Positions 26,717 to 37,172 of a DNA stretch of 64,000 bases are shown piece after piece. Every line of letters begins with the position of its first letter. The first letter of the stretch is position 1. The notes beneath the pieces are model-generated. The model was not told where the DNA came from and searched no databases. It worked only from the letters and a program-made list of their open reading frames with translations. Source of the stretch: Syngnathus acus (taxonomy: Eukaryota; Chordata; Actinopteri; Syngnathiformes; Syngnathidae); the NCBI RefSeq assembly GCF_901709675.1, contig NC_051092.1:15664991-15728990 (forward strand), written 5' to 3'. The position numbers and the translations under genes are program-made.

Positions 26717-27818
26717 GAGTGTGTCCTGGACTGGTTTGCCTATTGCTTGGACTTGCATAAACTGCGCACATAGGGTCCTATTTTGGTAGACCCGCTAATC
26801 CTGGGCTCATGTGAAAATGGGCGTAACTTCATTTTTGTGCCATAGCAAGTCTAGTCTGCCATATCTGGGGCCAAGTTGTGGTTTTCTGAGCATTCAAGCA
26901 CACAGTGTTGCCTCGGCCCCGACTCATCCGACAATTTGGTAACAGAAAGTAGTCTCTGACTGTCGTAAAAACCAGACCATCATTATTTTTGGGCCGGGCC
27001 ACCGGTTTAGTTCAGTGTGTTTGTGAATTTGGTAAACACCTTACTGGGCATTCCTGCTTGCACCCCCCAGTGCAGCGATCATGTAGCAAATTTGGTTACA
27101 AAGTGTAAACTAGTCTCAGTGAAACCTCGTTCAACTCTGCGAAGGTGACAAAATGCAATTTTGGTTATTTAATGGAGGCACAGGCAAACAGATTTTGCAC
27201 TCGGTGGATGTGTATAGTGAAAGTCATCAGATTTCATTCATAACAATAACAGTGTGGGAAAATCCCTGCAATCCAACACACACCATAGAATCAGTTTATA
27301 TATCTCTGCCCCTACCTTCACTTGAGTGTTCGAGACAAGATTTTTGTTGTTGAAATGGCCTCTTACTAGTCCAGAAATAGAAGCATCTGAGAAACAAAAG
27401 TGAATGCAAACCAGGAGAAATGGGAGCTGTTCATTTTTAATCACCAACACCATAAAACTGATAGTCTGACAGCCTCACAACAGTCCATCCCGGACAGTTA
27501 AATATTTGCGCAATTTTCATTTTTTTTAAACATTTTTTTATTGTGTGTACATTTGTAACGACTTATCATTTGTAAACATTAATTTTTGCATGTGAATTGC
27601 CAAATGATCATTTGTGGATCAGTGGACACGTGCATTTATTTTTTACACAAATGTAATGTCATTTTAAGAGCTCCACAAACACACAGATCTCAAATATTCA
27701 CATATTAAAAGGCCATCCCTATGGAGTCAGATTGGGTCAGAAGTTTTGTATTTGAAAAAATAAAACTTGAAACTGAAAATAAACGTGTTGACCTTGAATA
27801 TTGGAAGATAAAACAATG
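26717..27818. other. Intergenic sequence, nothing recognised
   Basis: No gene, element or clear repeat noticed. Confidence 0.45.
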
Positions 27819-29035
27819 TACCGTAATTTTCGGACTATAAGTCGCGTTTATTTTTCATAGTTTGGGTGAGGGGGGCGACTTATACTGAGGAGCGACTTAT
27901 ATGTGAATTTTTTCAAAACTTTTCAAAAAAAAACCCTGAAACCGCAATAAACGAACCGCGATGTAGCAAGGGATTACTGTAATTTGAATTTCAAGTGACG
28001 TCAGCAGCGCGGCGTGGCGCGGCGGTTGTTTACAAAAAGGACAAAGATTGATCACGGGATGACAAAGATGACGAAGGGGCCCACGTACTACCGGCATCAT
28101 TAGCGGCTTTGTTTGTAAGTGACACGGAGGACGAAGAGTTTGAAGGAATTAATGACTTGGAGTGACACAGAAGGTTTGAAAAACTATGATGGCTTTTACG
28201 CACGCCTGGTCCTACTCTACGGAGCTCTCTTTAACCTCCGTGGATGGAAGTCTGGGGCCGGCACTCGGCCGGGTGGCTGTCCGGGGACGGTGGATGGGGC
28301 TCGGACATGGCGTTTACGCACGCCCGGTCCTATTCTATGGAGCTCTCTTCCACCTCCGTGGCTGGAAGTGCCACCTCCGGGGATGGAAGTCCACGCCGCC
28401 ACACGCCTGGAAGTCGACGCCGGTGCTTGGGGCCGTGTGGCGGTGAACTATTCATGTTATAGTTATTTGATATATTTTATTTCATGTAAAAAACTTGTAT
28501 ATGTGTTTATCGTTACAGTTCAGTAGTTGTTGGCTCGTTGAACTCTTGTTTTGTTAAATAAAGAGCCGTTTACCAAACCCACGTCTTTCCTGGTACTTTG
28601 TTAACGCTGTCCCCGGACAGCCACCCGGCCGAGCGCCGGCCCCTGGCTTCCATCCACGGAGGTGAAAGAGAGCTTTTTCAAACCTTCTGTGTAACTCCAA
28701 ATCATTAAATCCTTCAAACTTTTCGTCCTCCGTGTCACTTACAAACAAAGCCGCTAATGATGCCGGTAGTACGTGGGGCCCTTCGTCATCTTTGTCATCC
28801 CGTGATCAATCTTTGTCCTTTATGTAAACAACCGCTGCGCCATGCCGCTGACGTCATTTGAAGTTCACATTACAGTAATCCCTTGCTACAACGCGGTTTG
28901 TTTATCGCGGTTTCACTTTTTTTTTTTTTTAATTTTGGAAATTTGTGAAAAAATTCACATATCGCTCCTTATTATAAATCGCCCCCCCATCCAAACTATG
29001 AAAAAAACCCGACTTATAGTCCGAAAAATACAGTA
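27819..29035 (+). mobile_element. F-family element F2, foldback form
   Basis: The left end TACCGTAATTTTCGGACTA and the right end TATAGTCCGAAAAATACAGTA look alike for a long way inward: 27819-28315 reappears inverted at about 28608-29035. The centre holds the AAATAAAGAGCCG poly(A)-like segment (28555). CRE palindromes TGACGTCA lie at 27996 and 28849. So F2 is two left halves in inverted orientation, unlike F3 and F6. Confidence 0.75.
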
Positions 29036-29590
29036 ATCAAAATTATATATATTTTTTAACTAAGTTCATTGTTCCAAAAACGAAAAGTTCATAGTTGATT
29101 GCCGGTTGTTTGGGTGGTTGGATGGATATCACAAAATCATGGGGGGGAAGGGGTGCACGATGAAGAGTTGAGTTCACACGATAACCACCGAGCTATTTGT
29201 AAACAATTGCCATCCTTTCGCTCACATTGATACACTTTTGGGACATTATTTCGGGACTTTAGCTCTTCTACCATGAGAAAGTATATTTTGTGTGATAGGT
29301 AGGTACATTGGTCGGTGGATCGGTCGGTCGATAGATACGTTATTGATTCCTGGGGGAAAATTCAGGTTTCCAGCAGCATTTATACCAAAAAGTGGGGATA
29401 TAAAAGACATACTGATGACATGTGTGCAACTCAATAGGCTTCTAATAAAGGCTGCCACTCACAACGGCACCACAAAGGAAACCGATAAGTGCGAAAGATA
29501 CAAGTCATCAAAGCAAAGCAACAAAGACAAAAACAAAAGAAAAAGGTAACAGCAGGGCATTTTGGTGAGAGGCCTAAATAATGTAAATGA

Positions 29591-29745
29591 TGTACTGTAT
29601 TGGCCTGAATATAAGACGATGTTTTTTGCATTGAAATAAGACTAAAAAAGTGGGGGTCGCCTTACATTCGGGGTCTAGACAATATAACCATTCACAACAC
29701 TAAATGGCGCCAGATACCTTTAAAGTGACGTTACGTCACCGCGTC
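29591..29745. mobile_element. Small MITE-like fragment
   Basis: TATTGGCCTGAATATAAGACG and the GCATTGAAATAAGACTAAAA context resemble the subterminal TATAAG-type repeats of the F and G families. Only one end is visible. Confidence 0.35.
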
Positions 29746-29945
29746 TTACAGCATTAAAGGTTGGAATTGGGGGGTTAGATCACCAAATGATTCCCGAGCG
29801 CGGCACCGCTGCTGCTCACTGCCCCCCTCTCCCCCAGGGGATGGATCAAAATCACACGGGGATGGGTTAAATGCAGAGGACAAATTTCACCACACCCAGA
29901 TGAGTGTGTGACGATCATTGGGACCTTAATTTTAACTTTAACTTA
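29746..29945 (+). mobile_element. Second SINE family, 5' truncated
   Basis: It runs from AGCATTAAAGGTTGGAATTG to GACGATCATTGGGACCTTAA, the 3' two thirds of the family seen at 45811-46122. Confidence 0.8.
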
Positions 29946-30735
29946 CGTCTCGCGTGAGTTAGCTCAGCTTATCGCGATTGTTGGAGCTTGTGCGCAGCGG
30001 TAAGTTAAAGGTTGCAGTCGATAGACTGAGTATGTTGCTGTGATCGTGTGCGTCTTTGACACAAAGTGAGTATATACATTTCATTGTTACTACTGTCCAC
30101 TGTTGTGCTGTTTGTCCGATCGCGGTTTGCTTCGTGTGCGCGCCGTTTGATTGACAGCTTCGGCGCGCTCCTTTTAGTTTGCCTCGCATCGTACGAGTAG
30201 CCGTTACGCAGCGGCACGGCGACTAACGGTCGCCAGCAAATTTATTTTGTTATCTCGATGACTTATGTTTGGTGTGTTGCAAAGAGTATTTCATTTATGG
30301 TTATTTAGTATAGCGGAACCGTTACGCGCAGTTAGTTATGTAATGTGTGCCGTCTACGAGTGTTGTGTGACGTCAGAAGATGAGGGTTGACGTGCTGTAG
30401 TTCTGTCTGTTGCAGAACCACACACACCCTTCACACAATACCCTTTTGCCAGTTTGCCCCTATGAGCCACAGTGCCTGTTACTTTTTTGCCAATAATTCA
30501 GTAAAGCAATCAAAACTGAACCACGTCTTCCCTCCGGTGTTCTGACCGGCACCCGGGGACGAAAAGAGCATAACCATCCGTGCCAACCCCCTATACAGTC
30601 CTCAGGCTCCCCAACAATAGCGGTAGCAGTTTGCATTACTTTATTGCAATGTTTTTCCTTATTCAGATTTGCTTCATGACTACAGTTACAATTAGACTTC
30701 ACTTTGATGGTTAATGCAGTTATTGCAATTTTGTT
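29946..30735. other. Unclassified, GC-skewed segment
   Basis: It has CpG-rich patches, GTAAGTTAAAG and GTGAGTATA donor-like motifs, a CRE palindrome at 30368 and CAGTAAAGCAATC near 30500. It could be a solo LTR or promoter repeat. No coding seen. Confidence 0.3.
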
Positions 30736-30740
30736 GTTTT

Positions 30741-31168
30741 TGTTAGGGTAGTGTTCACTCTAACTTATTTTGCAAGAACCACACTGGAGACAAGTTAGTC
30801 GTTTCAAACACCTGCAGGCGGAGAGTTCACTCGTCGCTGTGCTTACAGCGATGGTCGAATGAAGTCTGAAGTCAGGCCTCATCAGGTGCATATTTATTGA
30901 GAAGAAACACAGTGGGGTTGAAAGTGGGGGTGTGAGAACCCAGGAAGGGGTGAAGACGCTCCCCTGCTGATCAAAGCATAGCAGGGGGCCTTTTACGACT
31001 TTGTGGAAACAAAGCAACTTTGATTGCTTCCTCTGCAGCTAGTCAATCAGGTGAAAATATCTTAGCACTTTGGTCTACTACTTTGGTAAGACAGGACAAG
31101 CTAGGTAAATTATTACAGGTTACATTCCAACATAATCATACGATGAAGATGTTCTGCAAACCCTAACA
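30741..31168 (-). repeat. 3' LTR of the provirus
   Basis: Identical by eye to the 5' LTR. The AATAAA signal is at 30893-30898 and the TATA-like GTAAAAGG at 30989-30996. Confidence 0.95.
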
Positions 31169-31184
31169 TATCCCCCCTGTTTTA
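31169..31184 (-). other. Polypurine tract
   Basis: TAAAACAGGGGGGATA on the reverse strand directly precedes the 3' LTR and is the expected plus-strand primer. Confidence 0.85.
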
Positions 31185-31273
31185 TCATATGAGTATGTCA
31201 AACCCGATCACTCAAACATAAGAAAGAAAATACAATGACAGCAATAATTTCCAGTGAAGACGAGGCATTCCCC

Positions 31274-31429
31274 TCAATCCTCCAGTCCAAATTTTGTGTG
31301 CAACTGAAAAACCTGCGGCAGATTAAATGCAGGAAAAGAGTTACACGGCCCCTTTGCCTTAGGCGACCAGAATGTTATCAATAAAAAAAGAAAAAGAAAA
31401 ACACAGAAACAGTACATCATTGTACCCAT
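31274..31429 (-). CDS. Small membrane-protein ORF between env and 3' LTR
   Basis: 51 codons from ATG 31427-31429. Residues about 5-20 are strongly hydrophobic (MYCFCVFLFLFLLITFW), then a short polar tail. It could be an accessory protein or a chance frame in the A/T-rich segment; no relative is recognised. Confidence 0.3.
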   Translation of the reverse strand: MGTMMYCFCVFLFLFLLITFWSPKAKGPCNSFPAFNLPQVFQLHTKFGLED

Positions 31430-31486
31430 CACTTGCAAGGCATTTTCGATGGTCAAATCATCAAGTTTCTGTAAAAGAATGCTGAG

Positions 31487-33046
31487 CTAAACAGCATCTA
31501 CGCAATCCACGTCTCGCAGCACATCATAGTCATCACATCCGTCATCTCTAAGGAGTTGTATATGCACTTGTGCCACGGTAGAAGACACAAACCTTGTCAC
31601 AGCAGACTTCAAACACGGGATAACACAGGTCGTAAACAAGCACAACAATACCAGCACAGCAAGCACAGGAGTCACAAGTTTCAACAGCAACTGCCACCAC
31701 GCGCCAGAGAATAGCCATGAAAAGAAATCCCATTGATGTGGGATGTTATCCTCCGACATGGCCTGCTGTAAATTCCTCAGTGAGTTCATGGCTTCCTTGA
31801 TGTGCGTGTCGTTATCTCCTGGAATGTATGTGCAACAGGAAGTCCCAATGATGTGGCACACACCACCTTGTGCTGCCGTCAACAAGTCCAGAACCATCCT
31901 GTTTTGCAAGACCATTAGTCTAATAGCCTGGATCTCTCTATTTTGTCCATCATCGACTTGCAGTGAGAGGTTCACAAAGGATTGAAAACGATAGTTCAGT
32001 GTCTCGATGAAGAGAGATTGTTTTCCAACTCCGATCCAAGGAAAAAGCGCATGAACAACTTTGTTTCCGACAGGCCATATTTTATGGTCGTCCGGAACAT
32101 TTGCACCCCAGACAGGGTCATGGGGGTCAAAGGTTGTAATCGCCCTGCGGCGACGTCCAGAAGAGTTGTGTGCTGTCGTCAGCTGACGATGTTGAATCCT
32201 GTAGGTGTGGTCTGTCACCCACACTGGTGCACACACTCCTGTCCAGTTGGCGGGCAGCATCGGATAAACCTTGTGACCACAAAGCCACCAGCCGTTCTGT
32301 ATGAAGTATGTTCCGTTTGATGGTGCAGCCATGTTGGTCGGAGAGCCCTCACCACCTGAAATGGCTCTCTTATCTTGACACTCAGTGGCGATGTCCAAAG
32401 CTCCCATCCAGTTCCCTCCTGGAGAGCAGTCTCTGTCAATGCATTTGTGGGTCTCACTTCCTTGGACGTAACACGTATAGTTCACTCCAGGTGGCCGGTC
32501 TGTGAAGGCCACCTGCGGCAGTGTTCGTCCTTTAACAGTCACATTGAGATTTGTCCAGAAAAGCTGATCACAGGTACCTTCCGCAAGTCCAGGGCGGGAC
32601 GGGTCGGCATCACTGACTGTGACAGCACGGTGTTGATATCCAACTCCTCCCATGGATGCCATGCATTTCGCTTCAGTGACATTCATTGCTCTGGCCTCCA
32701 AGTGAACTTGTGTGGAGGACGGCGGGAGTTTGGAACACACATAGCAGCCCTCCTGTGTGTGCGATCTCACAGTGAATTTGACGTAGCGGTACCACGTGTT
32801 GGTTTCGTATGGGTTTCTCGGGTCCCATGACCAGTCCTCAAAGTTCTCATCGTGTGACCATCGTTTTCCACGGTCAACATTGTCACTTGGTCTGTTCAGT
32901 TGAGTCCATAGACCATAGCACGCTCCAACCACAACGCAGCAGAGGATCCATCTGGCATATGGAGCCCCGTTGCTACTAGGATGGCAGAGACACCGGGACA
33001 TCCCCTCGCCTAGCGGAGTGGGGATCGTTGTTTTCTTCACCAACAT
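31487..33046 (-). CDS. env: Env glycoprotein
   Basis: 519 codons from ATG 33044-33046, in a different frame from pol, so it needs a spliced mRNA. A hydrophobic stretch at about 34-47 is a likely signal peptide. The surface subunit has a CYVC (CXXC) motif at 101-104 and several N-glycosylation sequons. A furin-type site RRRR lies at 298-301. The transmembrane subunit has CHIIGTSCC at 397-405 (CX6CC, pairing with the CXXC motif in gammaretroviruses), a membrane span at about 453-478 and a 40-residue tail. The residues just after the cleavage site are not hydrophobic; a candidate fusion segment is internal (about 331-347). The frame looks intact. Confidence 0.92.
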   Translation of the reverse strand: MLVKKTTIPTPLGEGMSRCLCHPSSNGAPYARWILCCVVVGACYGLWTQLNRPSDNVDRGKRWSHDENFEDWSWDPRNPYETNTWYRYVKFTVRSHTQEGCYVCSKLPPSSTQVHLEARAMNVTEAKCMASMGGVGYQHRAVTVSDADPSRPGLAEGTCDQLFWTNLNVTVKGRTLPQVAFTDRPPGVNYTCYVQGSETHKCIDRDCSPGGNWMGALDIATECQDKRAISGGEGSPTNMAAPSNGTYFIQNGWWLCGHKVYPMLPANWTGVCAPVWVTDHTYRIQHRQLTTAHNSSGRRRRAITTFDPHDPVWGANVPDDHKIWPVGNKVVHALFPWIGVGKQSLFIETLNYRFQSFVNLSLQVDDGQNREIQAIRLMVLQNRMVLDLLTAAQGGVCHIIGTSCCTYIPGDNDTHIKEAMNSLRNLQQAMSEDNIPHQWDFFSWLFSGAWWQLLLKLVTPVLAVLVLLCLFTTCVIPCLKSAVTRFVSSTVAQVHIQLLRDDGCDDYDVLRDVDCVDAV

Positions 33047-33107
33047 TGAGACGTCCCACCCTAAACGATAGGACTCCTTTGAAGTTAGCCTTCCCCACCA
33101 CTCCGAA

Positions 33108-36100
33108 TTAGGGGTCCAGCACTCTCTGCAACTTGCAGTGGCTGAGGTGAATCCAGCTTGGCCGTTCAGCTATCTTTACTGCGGTGGGGGTAGTCAGCAG
33201 GACTTGGAATGGTCCCTCCCACCGTGGGCTGGCCCAGTTCTTTCTTTTGATGACTTTGATGTAGACCCAGTCTCCTGGCTTGACGCTGTTGTCGACCTGT
33301 GAGGATGAAAGATCAGGCGGCAGTAAATTTGCATTTGACACCTCTGTCAGTCTGAGCGTTCTAATCATGTAGTCTGCCAAAGACTGTTCTTCATCTGCCT
33401 TTTGTAAATCTGCATGGAACACAGGTAGTCTATATGGCCTCCCGTGGATGATTTCAAAAGGTGTTAGCCCTTCTGAAGTGGGAGTGATTCTCATATAGAG
33501 CTTCACTAAGTCTAGGCACTCCGGCCAAGATCTGCCTGTTGTTTCCATGCATTTTTTCAACCTGCTTTTGATAGTATAGTTTGCTCGTTCAACCAGGCCA
33601 GCGCTGGACGGGTGGTAGCCGCAGTGGTTTTTTAACGTTACCCCAAGGTGTACAGCCATGTTCTGTACAACTTGGTTCACAAAGTGTGGACCATTGTCAC
33701 TGTAAATGGTTTGGGGGATGCCATGAGTCGGTATGATGGCTTTGCAAATGGCCTTTGCCACTGTTAAGGCATCCGCACGTTTAGACGGAACTATTTCCAC
33801 CCATTTGGAAAATGCATCAATCATCACTAGGCAGTATTTGTGAGGTCCACTTTGTGTGAGCTCAATAAAATCCATGTGCATGATTTGAAATGGGTAAGAC
33901 GGTTTTGGAAATGAGCCTCTCTTAGGTCTCATGTTTCCTTGTGGATTATGTTTCACACAAACGGGACATGCTTTACAAAAATTTTTTAAGTAAACATCCA
34001 AACCAAAGGTAGTGAATTGTTGATGTATGATGGACCTCATCCCCCCTGTCGACACATGGCAAGGCCCATGCGTCGCAATTGCCGCTGCTTTAAAGAGTGA
34101 CTTAGGCAAAACAGGTTTGTCATCGACGCGGAGGATATTATCTGTGTCCGCTATCGCTCCTTTTGTCGTCCACATTCGTTTTTCCACCATTGGAGCATTG
34201 CCCTGCATATCTGTCAGTATAGTCTTATCTATGAGTTGCGTGTCCTCTGAATCTATTAAAAAAAATTCATGGCCATGTTTCCCCGCTGCCGCTTCTTTAG
34301 CAATTCTGTCCGCTAGTCTGTTTCCATTCGAGGCTTCGTCTGTGCCTGTGGTGTGAGCAGCACATTTACACACAGCCAGTTTAGCAGGTAAATGAATGGC
34401 CTGCAACAAGTCTTTCAACAAGGAGGCGTGGGTAACTGGCCTACCAGTTGATGTTGTCAACCCCCTGCGCTCCCATTGTTTTGCAAAATAGAACAGAGTA
34501 GAAAACGCATACTGACTGTCTGTGTAGACAGTGACTTCCTTATCTTCCGCCAATTCACAAGCTCTTGTTAGTGCAATTAGCTCAGCAGCCTGCGCTGACC
34601 TGTTGTATGGAAGCTTCTCTGCTTCAACAATCTGGTTCGGCAATTTCACAATTGCATACCCACTTTGATTGTTCCCCTTATGATCCTTCGAACACGACCC
34701 ATCCACAAACCACTTTTCCCCTTTGTCAAGTGGTGTGTCAATTAAATCTTGTCTGGGCAGCTGTAGATGTTCTGTAGCTTCCAAACAGTTATGTGGGGTG
34801 CCATCCCCTGGCAACGGGATCAGCGTCGCCGGGTTAAGGACTGTGCACCTCTTTATCAGAATGTGTGGTTGTGACAGGAGTGTAGCAGTGTAGGATAGGT
34901 GTCTGGCAGGTGACAAAAAGTTCATCTTGCTTTGTAGTAGCAACACATCTACAGCATGTGGAACTAGTAGCTCCATTCTGTGAAAGAGCACCACATCTGC
35001 AGATTGTCTCACTGCAAGCGCTGCCGCGCATACTGCTTGGACACAGTCTGGCAAGGACTGAGCCACTGGATCCAATTTTTTTGAATAAAATGCAATTGGT
35101 CGTAGTTTGCTGCCATGGCTCTGCAGCAACACTGAGGTCATAAACCCATTCCTGCAGTCTGCTGTTTGTACAAAGGTCTTATTGTAATCTGGCAAGATAA
35201 GAGATGTGGTTTCCATCAGAGCCTGTTTCAGCACTACAAAAGCATCATCTGCTGCTGGTGTCCACATTATTTTTTCTGTCATTGCCATGGGGACTCCATG
35301 CGCAATATCCAACAGCGGTTGCGTCTTTTCCGCATAATGTGGGATCCACGCTCTGCAGTAATTGCAGAGCCCCAAAAATGACATAATTTGTTTCTTTGTC
35401 TCCGGTTTTGGTGCATCTGCAATGATCTGCTTTCTGGTTTTCTGTATCTGTCTTCCAGAAGCTGTCAACGTGTGTCCTAAATAGTTCACTTCCCGTCTGA
35501 CCCATTGGAGTTTGTTCTTGTTCACTTTGTTCCCTGTTTTGCAGAGATAGTGCAACAATGCTAAGGAGTCTTCCTTGCAAGCAGCTTCGGTTTCAGAGGC
35601 CACCAGGAGATCGTCTACATAAACTAGAAGCTGGCTCTTGTTTGACATCTGGAAATCAGCCAAACAAGCCATGATAGCTTGCGTGAAAATAGTTGGACTA
35701 TCAGCGAATCCCTGTGGCAATCTGGTGTACGCATAACTTTGCCCTTTAAAGGTAAACGCAAACCAAGACTGTGAGTCTGGGTGAATTGGCACTGAGAAAA
35801 ACGCATTGCTAAGATCAATTACTGTGAAGAACTTATGGTTAGGTTTCAAAGTGTTCAGAAGTGTGTGTGGGTCAGGCACATTAGGTGCTCTTGTCTGCAC
35901 TGCATCATTCACCGCTCGTAAATCTTGTATCATTCGCCAATCAATTTTATTGGCCTTTTGGACTGGGAAAATAGGTGTGTTGCAAGGAGAATCCGAGCAC
36001 TTCCTAATGATTCCTCCTGACAAAAGATCATTTATAACAGGGGCAATCCCGTTTATTGCCTCCTGTTTTAAAGGATATTGCTTAACTCTTGGACGCCACT

Positions 36101-36233
36101 CTGATCTTGGTTTGATTTGCACTGGCGGAATGGATGTTAACAGTCCTACATCAGATGGCCCCTTTGTCCACAGTTTGTCAGGAAGCCCAGCCAATTCCCC
36201 CTCCTCCTTTTCACTCAAACAAATGTTAACTAG
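33108..36233 (-). CDS. pol: Pol: reverse transcriptase, RNase H, integrase
   Basis: 1041 codons, open from the codon after the pro UGA in the same frame. Reverse transcriptase has FFTVIDLSNAFFSVP, LPQGFADSP and YVDD at 205-208. RNase H has FVDGS (Asp 511), AELIAL (Glu 551), YTDS (Asp 572) and LADRIA (Asp 642). Integrase has a zinc-binding H722, H726, C753, C756 set, the catalytic triad Asp 788, Asp 846 and Glu 882 with D,D-35-E spacing, and a C-terminal GPF block at 1007-1009. All catalytic residues are present and no stop interrupts the frame. It ends at 33108, 61 nt before the env start. Confidence 0.95.
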   Translation of the reverse strand, partial: LVNICLSEKEEGELAGLPDKLWTKGPSDVGLLTSIPPVQIKPRSEWRPRVKQYPLKQEAINGIAPVINDLLSGGIIRKCSDSPCNTPIFPVQKANKIDWRMIQDLRAVNDAVQTRAPNVPDPHTLLNTLKPNHKFFTVIDLSNAFFSVPIHPDSQSWFAFTFKGQSYAYTRLPQGFADSPTIFTQAIMACLADFQMSNKSQLLVYVDDLLVASETEAACKEDSLALLHYLCKTGNKVNKNKLQWVRREVNYLGHTLTASGRQIQKTRKQIIADAPKPETKKQIMSFLGLCNYCRAWIPHYAEKTQPLLDIAHGVPMAMTEKIMWTPAADDAFVVLKQALMETTSLILPDYNKTFVQTADCRNGFMTSVLLQSHGSKLRPIAFYSKKLDPVAQSLPDCVQAVCAAALAVRQSADVVLFHRMELLVPHAVDVLLLQSKMNFLSPARHLSYTATLLSQPHILIKRCTVLNPATLIPLPGDGTPHNCLEATEHLQLPRQDLIDTPLDKGEKWFVDGSCSKDHKGNNQSGYAIVKLPNQIVEAEKLPYNRSAQAAELIALTRACELAEDKEVTVYTDSQYAFSTLFYFAKQWERRGLTTSTGRPVTHASLLKDLLQAIHLPAKLAVCKCAAHTTGTDEASNGNRLADRIAKEAAAGKHGHEFFLIDSEDTQLIDKTILTDMQGNAPMVEKRMWTTKGAIADTDNILRVDDKPVLPKSLFKAAAIATHGPCHVSTGGMRSIIHQQFTTFGLDVYLKNFCKACPVCVKHNPQGNMRPKRGSFPKPSYPFQIMHMDFIELTQSGPHKYCLVMIDAFSKWVEIVPSKRADALTVAKAICKAIIPTHGIPQTIYSDNGPHFVNQVVQNMAVHLGVTLKNHCGYHPSSAGLVERANYTIKSRLKKCMETTGRSWPECLDLVKLYMRITPTSEGLTPFEIIHGRPYRLPVFHADLQKADEEQSLADYMIRTLRLTEVSNANLLPPDLSSSQVDNSVKPGDWVYIKVIKRKNWASPRWEGPFQVLLTTPTAVKIAERPSWIHLSHCKLQRVLDP

Positions 36234-36236
36234 TCA
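36228..36236 (-). promoter_or_regulatory. Pro-pol stop-codon readthrough site
   Basis: TGA CTA GTT on the viral strand, the same TGACTAG heptamer as at the gag-pro boundary, with the frame open on both sides. Confidence 0.7.
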
Positions 36237-37172
36237 GGGACGCGCATAAGCGCATGCCCTACCGACAGCTACTTCACACACAGTTTGCTTCCACACGTCA
36301 CAACTGGTGCTGTAGCTCCACCCATCGCCTTTGTCCTCATAGTCTGTGACAGAATCCGCAAGTTTAATCCGGCAACCCACATCTGCCCATGTTATACTGT
36401 GAGGTTTAAACAATGAAACGTGGGGTACAGCCGACAACTTGTATTTGTCATCCTGAGGAGCGGGCAGGAGCACAGCAGCAGCTGCAAATGACCTGCGATC
36501 AGTGTACAGAGCAGTGATTGTTAAAGTTACGTCTGTGTCACTGAGAAAGCTTTTAATATAGTCATCTTGTGGATCAGTGAGGATGTTCATGGAGACATGT
36601 AATTCATTACAAGTCATGACTGATTCCGGTCGCGTCAATTGTTTCCGGGCTTCCCTCAGCAAATTGCCTGGTAGCTCGGGATTCTGTTCAGCAGAGATGT
36701 CATAGGAACAGCAAATCCGCTCACCTGCCTGCGCAGCATATGAGTCTACATCTCTCACTCTACATGCTCGCATGCCATCCTTTACTGGGATTATTGCAAT
36801 TCCCAATCTAGTCATCAGATCTCGTCCCAGAAGGTTTATGGGACATTTTGGGGATAGCACAATCGAGACTGAAGCTATGACTCCCGTTTCATCATCTCTC
36901 ACTACAACTGGATTGGAGATACTCTCCTTGTGTACCTGCCCATCAGCAGACTTTACCCAAATAGTATTCAGGGAGGCCTTTAGAGTTGGGACTTTAGTTT
37001 TTATTACGGTTTTACACGCTCCGGTATCACACAAAAACTCTACTTCGCTTCCTCCAATGTTTAAGGTAACATATGGTTTTTCTTTTAATGCATTCAAAAT
37101 GTCCCATGCTGCATGGACGTCTACTATCTCTTCCTCTGTGGGAGCACAAGAGATCACATGGGGGGAGTCTAG
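36234..37172 (-). CDS. pro: Protease plus extra domain, read through from gag
   Basis: Open for 312 codons directly after the gag UGA in the same frame, with no ATG near the start, so readthrough is the likely mode of expression. Retropepsin: FLCDTGACKT (active-site DTG at 49-51 counted from the codon after the stop) and NLLGRDLMTRLGI at about 113-125. About 180 residues follow that are not protease. They contain ELHVSMNI (His 192) and VPHVSLFK (His 251), a pair of H-x-S motifs like those of 2H phosphoesterases, and end CAYARP before TGA 36234-36236, again followed by CTAG. Confidence 0.88.
   Translation of the reverse strand, partial: LDSPHVISCAPTEEEIVDVHAAWDILNALKEKPYVTLNIGGSEVEFLCDTGACKTVIKTKVPTLKASLNTIWVKSADGQVHKESISNPVVVRDDETGVIASVSIVLSPKCPINLLGRDLMTRLGIAIIPVKDGMRACRVRDVDSYAAQAGERICCSYDISAEQNPELPGNLLREARKQLTRPESVMTCNELHVSMNILTDPQDDYIKSFLSDTDVTLTITALYTDRRSFAAAAVLLPAPQDDKYKLSAVPHVSLFKPHSITWADVGCRIKLADSVTDYEDKGDGWSYSTSCDVWKQTVCEVAVGRACAYARP

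Noticed and set aside
30760-31017. 85-codon ORF in both LTRs
   Set aside because: It is identical in both LTRs simply because the LTRs are identical; it has no ATG-led conserved product that I recognise and spans the poly(A) signal.
34027-34356. Plus-strand ORFs across the provirus
   Set aside because: They are antisense shadows of pol, without motifs or their own signals.
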